Shown: in pieces, positions 54,466-54,803 of the stretch
Layout of the letters: every line of letters begins with the position of its first letter
Numbering within the stretch: the stretch's first letter is position 1
DNA from: Crocinitomicaceae bacterium
Lineage (GTDB): Bacteria; Bacteroidota; Bacteroidia; Flavobacteriales_D; Crocinitomicaceae
Reading direction: 5' to 3'
Assembly: GCA_029252405.1 (NCBI GenBank)
Contig: JAQXBM010000016.1
Span: 1 to 54,803 of the forward strand
DNA length: 54,803 nucleotides
Made by a program: the position numbers and the translations under genes
The notes under the pieces: model-generated
The model's input: the letters and a program-made list of their open reading frames with translations, nothing else
Told to the model about the DNA's origin: nothing
Databases searched by the model: none

Positions 54466-54803
54466 TCCCTGGAATAGGGAAGAAAACAGCGATGTTAATG
54501 ATGGTGACCACGAATAATTTCCGAGATTTTGATAGTGCAAAACAAGTGACTGCCTATGTTGGTTTGGCTCCAACCGAACGGTCCTCAGGTAGTAGTATTC
54601 GAGGACGAAGTTATATTAGAAAAAAGGGAGATCCAATGCTGCGTCATCATCTCTTTATGTGCAGCTTCACAGCTTGTCAAAACAATCCCCAATGCAGAGC
54701 TTTGTATGAACGAATAGTAGCAAAAGGGAAATCGAAAAAACTAGCCTTGATCGCAGTATGTAACAAGTTGATCAAGCAAGCTTTTGGAGTGGTGAAGAAT
54801 GAT
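54462..54803 (+). mobile_element. IS110-family transposase, C-terminal remnant
   Basis: An open frame without a start codon, running off the window end: SIPGIGKKTAMLMMVTTNNFRDF (helix-hairpin-helix region), AKQVTAYVGLAPTERSSGSS, KGDPMLRHHLFMCSFTAC, NPQCRALYERIVAKGKSKKLALIAVCNKLIKQ. These are the C-terminal Transposase_20-type motifs of IS110. The N-terminal DEDD nuclease half is absent to the left, so this is a 5'-truncated copy. The junction with the T9SS gene lies at about 54450-54470. Confidence 0.9.

Noticed and set aside
1-54803. CRISPR array, defence island or prophage
   Set aside because: No spaced repeats of the right size and no Cas, restriction or phage structural genes seen.

Overview
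The window looks like chromosome of a Bacteroidota bacterium, most likely a flavobacterium of the Cryomorphaceae/Crocinitomicaceae type (family placement is inference). The signs are type IX secretion (T9SS) sorting tails on several secreted proteins, GldN-like proteins, GWxTD, DUF5916 and TamB-type envelope proteins, Bacteroidetes -7 promoter boxes (TAnnTTTG) close upstream of many genes, and almost no Shine-Dalgarno sequences. Much of the content is housekeeping. There is no CRISPR array, complete prophage or recognisable defence island.

Layout. 0.2-3.7 kb: two universal stress proteins around an SRPBCC protein, then an AI-2E-type membrane protein. 3.7-4.3 kb: a decayed T9SS tail and a repeat-rich tract 3' of tRNA-Ser(GCT). 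4.4-5.7 kb: map and a coupled membrane protein. 6-7.7 kb: a LamG surface protein. 7.8-16.6 kb, minus strand: sucC, an LpxR-like lipid A deacylase, biotin carboxylase and the 1530-residue TamB. 16.6-23.2 kb, plus strand: tsaD, a small orphan, a three-gene DsbD operon and recG. 23.3-25.8 kb: a glycosyltransferase and a GWxTD protein. 26.1 kb: tRNA-Ser(TGA) followed by a second repeat-rich tract. 26.6-29.5 kb: small accessory genes, including a frameshifted WYL regulator. 29.7-35.6 kb: a DUF5916 protein and a large BNR-propeller protein. 35.8-41.1 kb: PAP2, GNAT, MscS, CPBP protease, LRR lipoprotein, and msrB-msrA. 41.1-48.3 kb: a T9SS protein, an MFS transporter, a queuosine-precursor transporter, a MerR regulator, two tandem GldN-like genes and aroB. 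48.3-54.8 kb: proline dehydrogenase, an MBL hydrolase, a TPR-SpoIIE gene with two frameshifts, mltA, and a T9SS gene cut off by an IS110 remnant at the right edge.

How the genes relate. Many serve the envelope: export and sorting (T9SS cargo, GldN-like, TamB), periplasmic redox and repair (the DsbD set, lipoprotein MsrB), wall and lipid remodelling (MltA, PAP2, LpxR) and osmotic safety (MscS).

Best leads: a G9 homopolymer in the last codons of lpxR that could switch its C-terminal beta-strand; a 24-nt element at nearly the same distance (about 178 nt) downstream of both tRNA-Ser genes, together with a duplicated tRNA tail plus terminator; a tandem pair of GldN-like genes that carry duplicated upstream regions; and several genes whose -7 box overlaps or lies downstream of the longest-ORF start and so moves the likely start codon.
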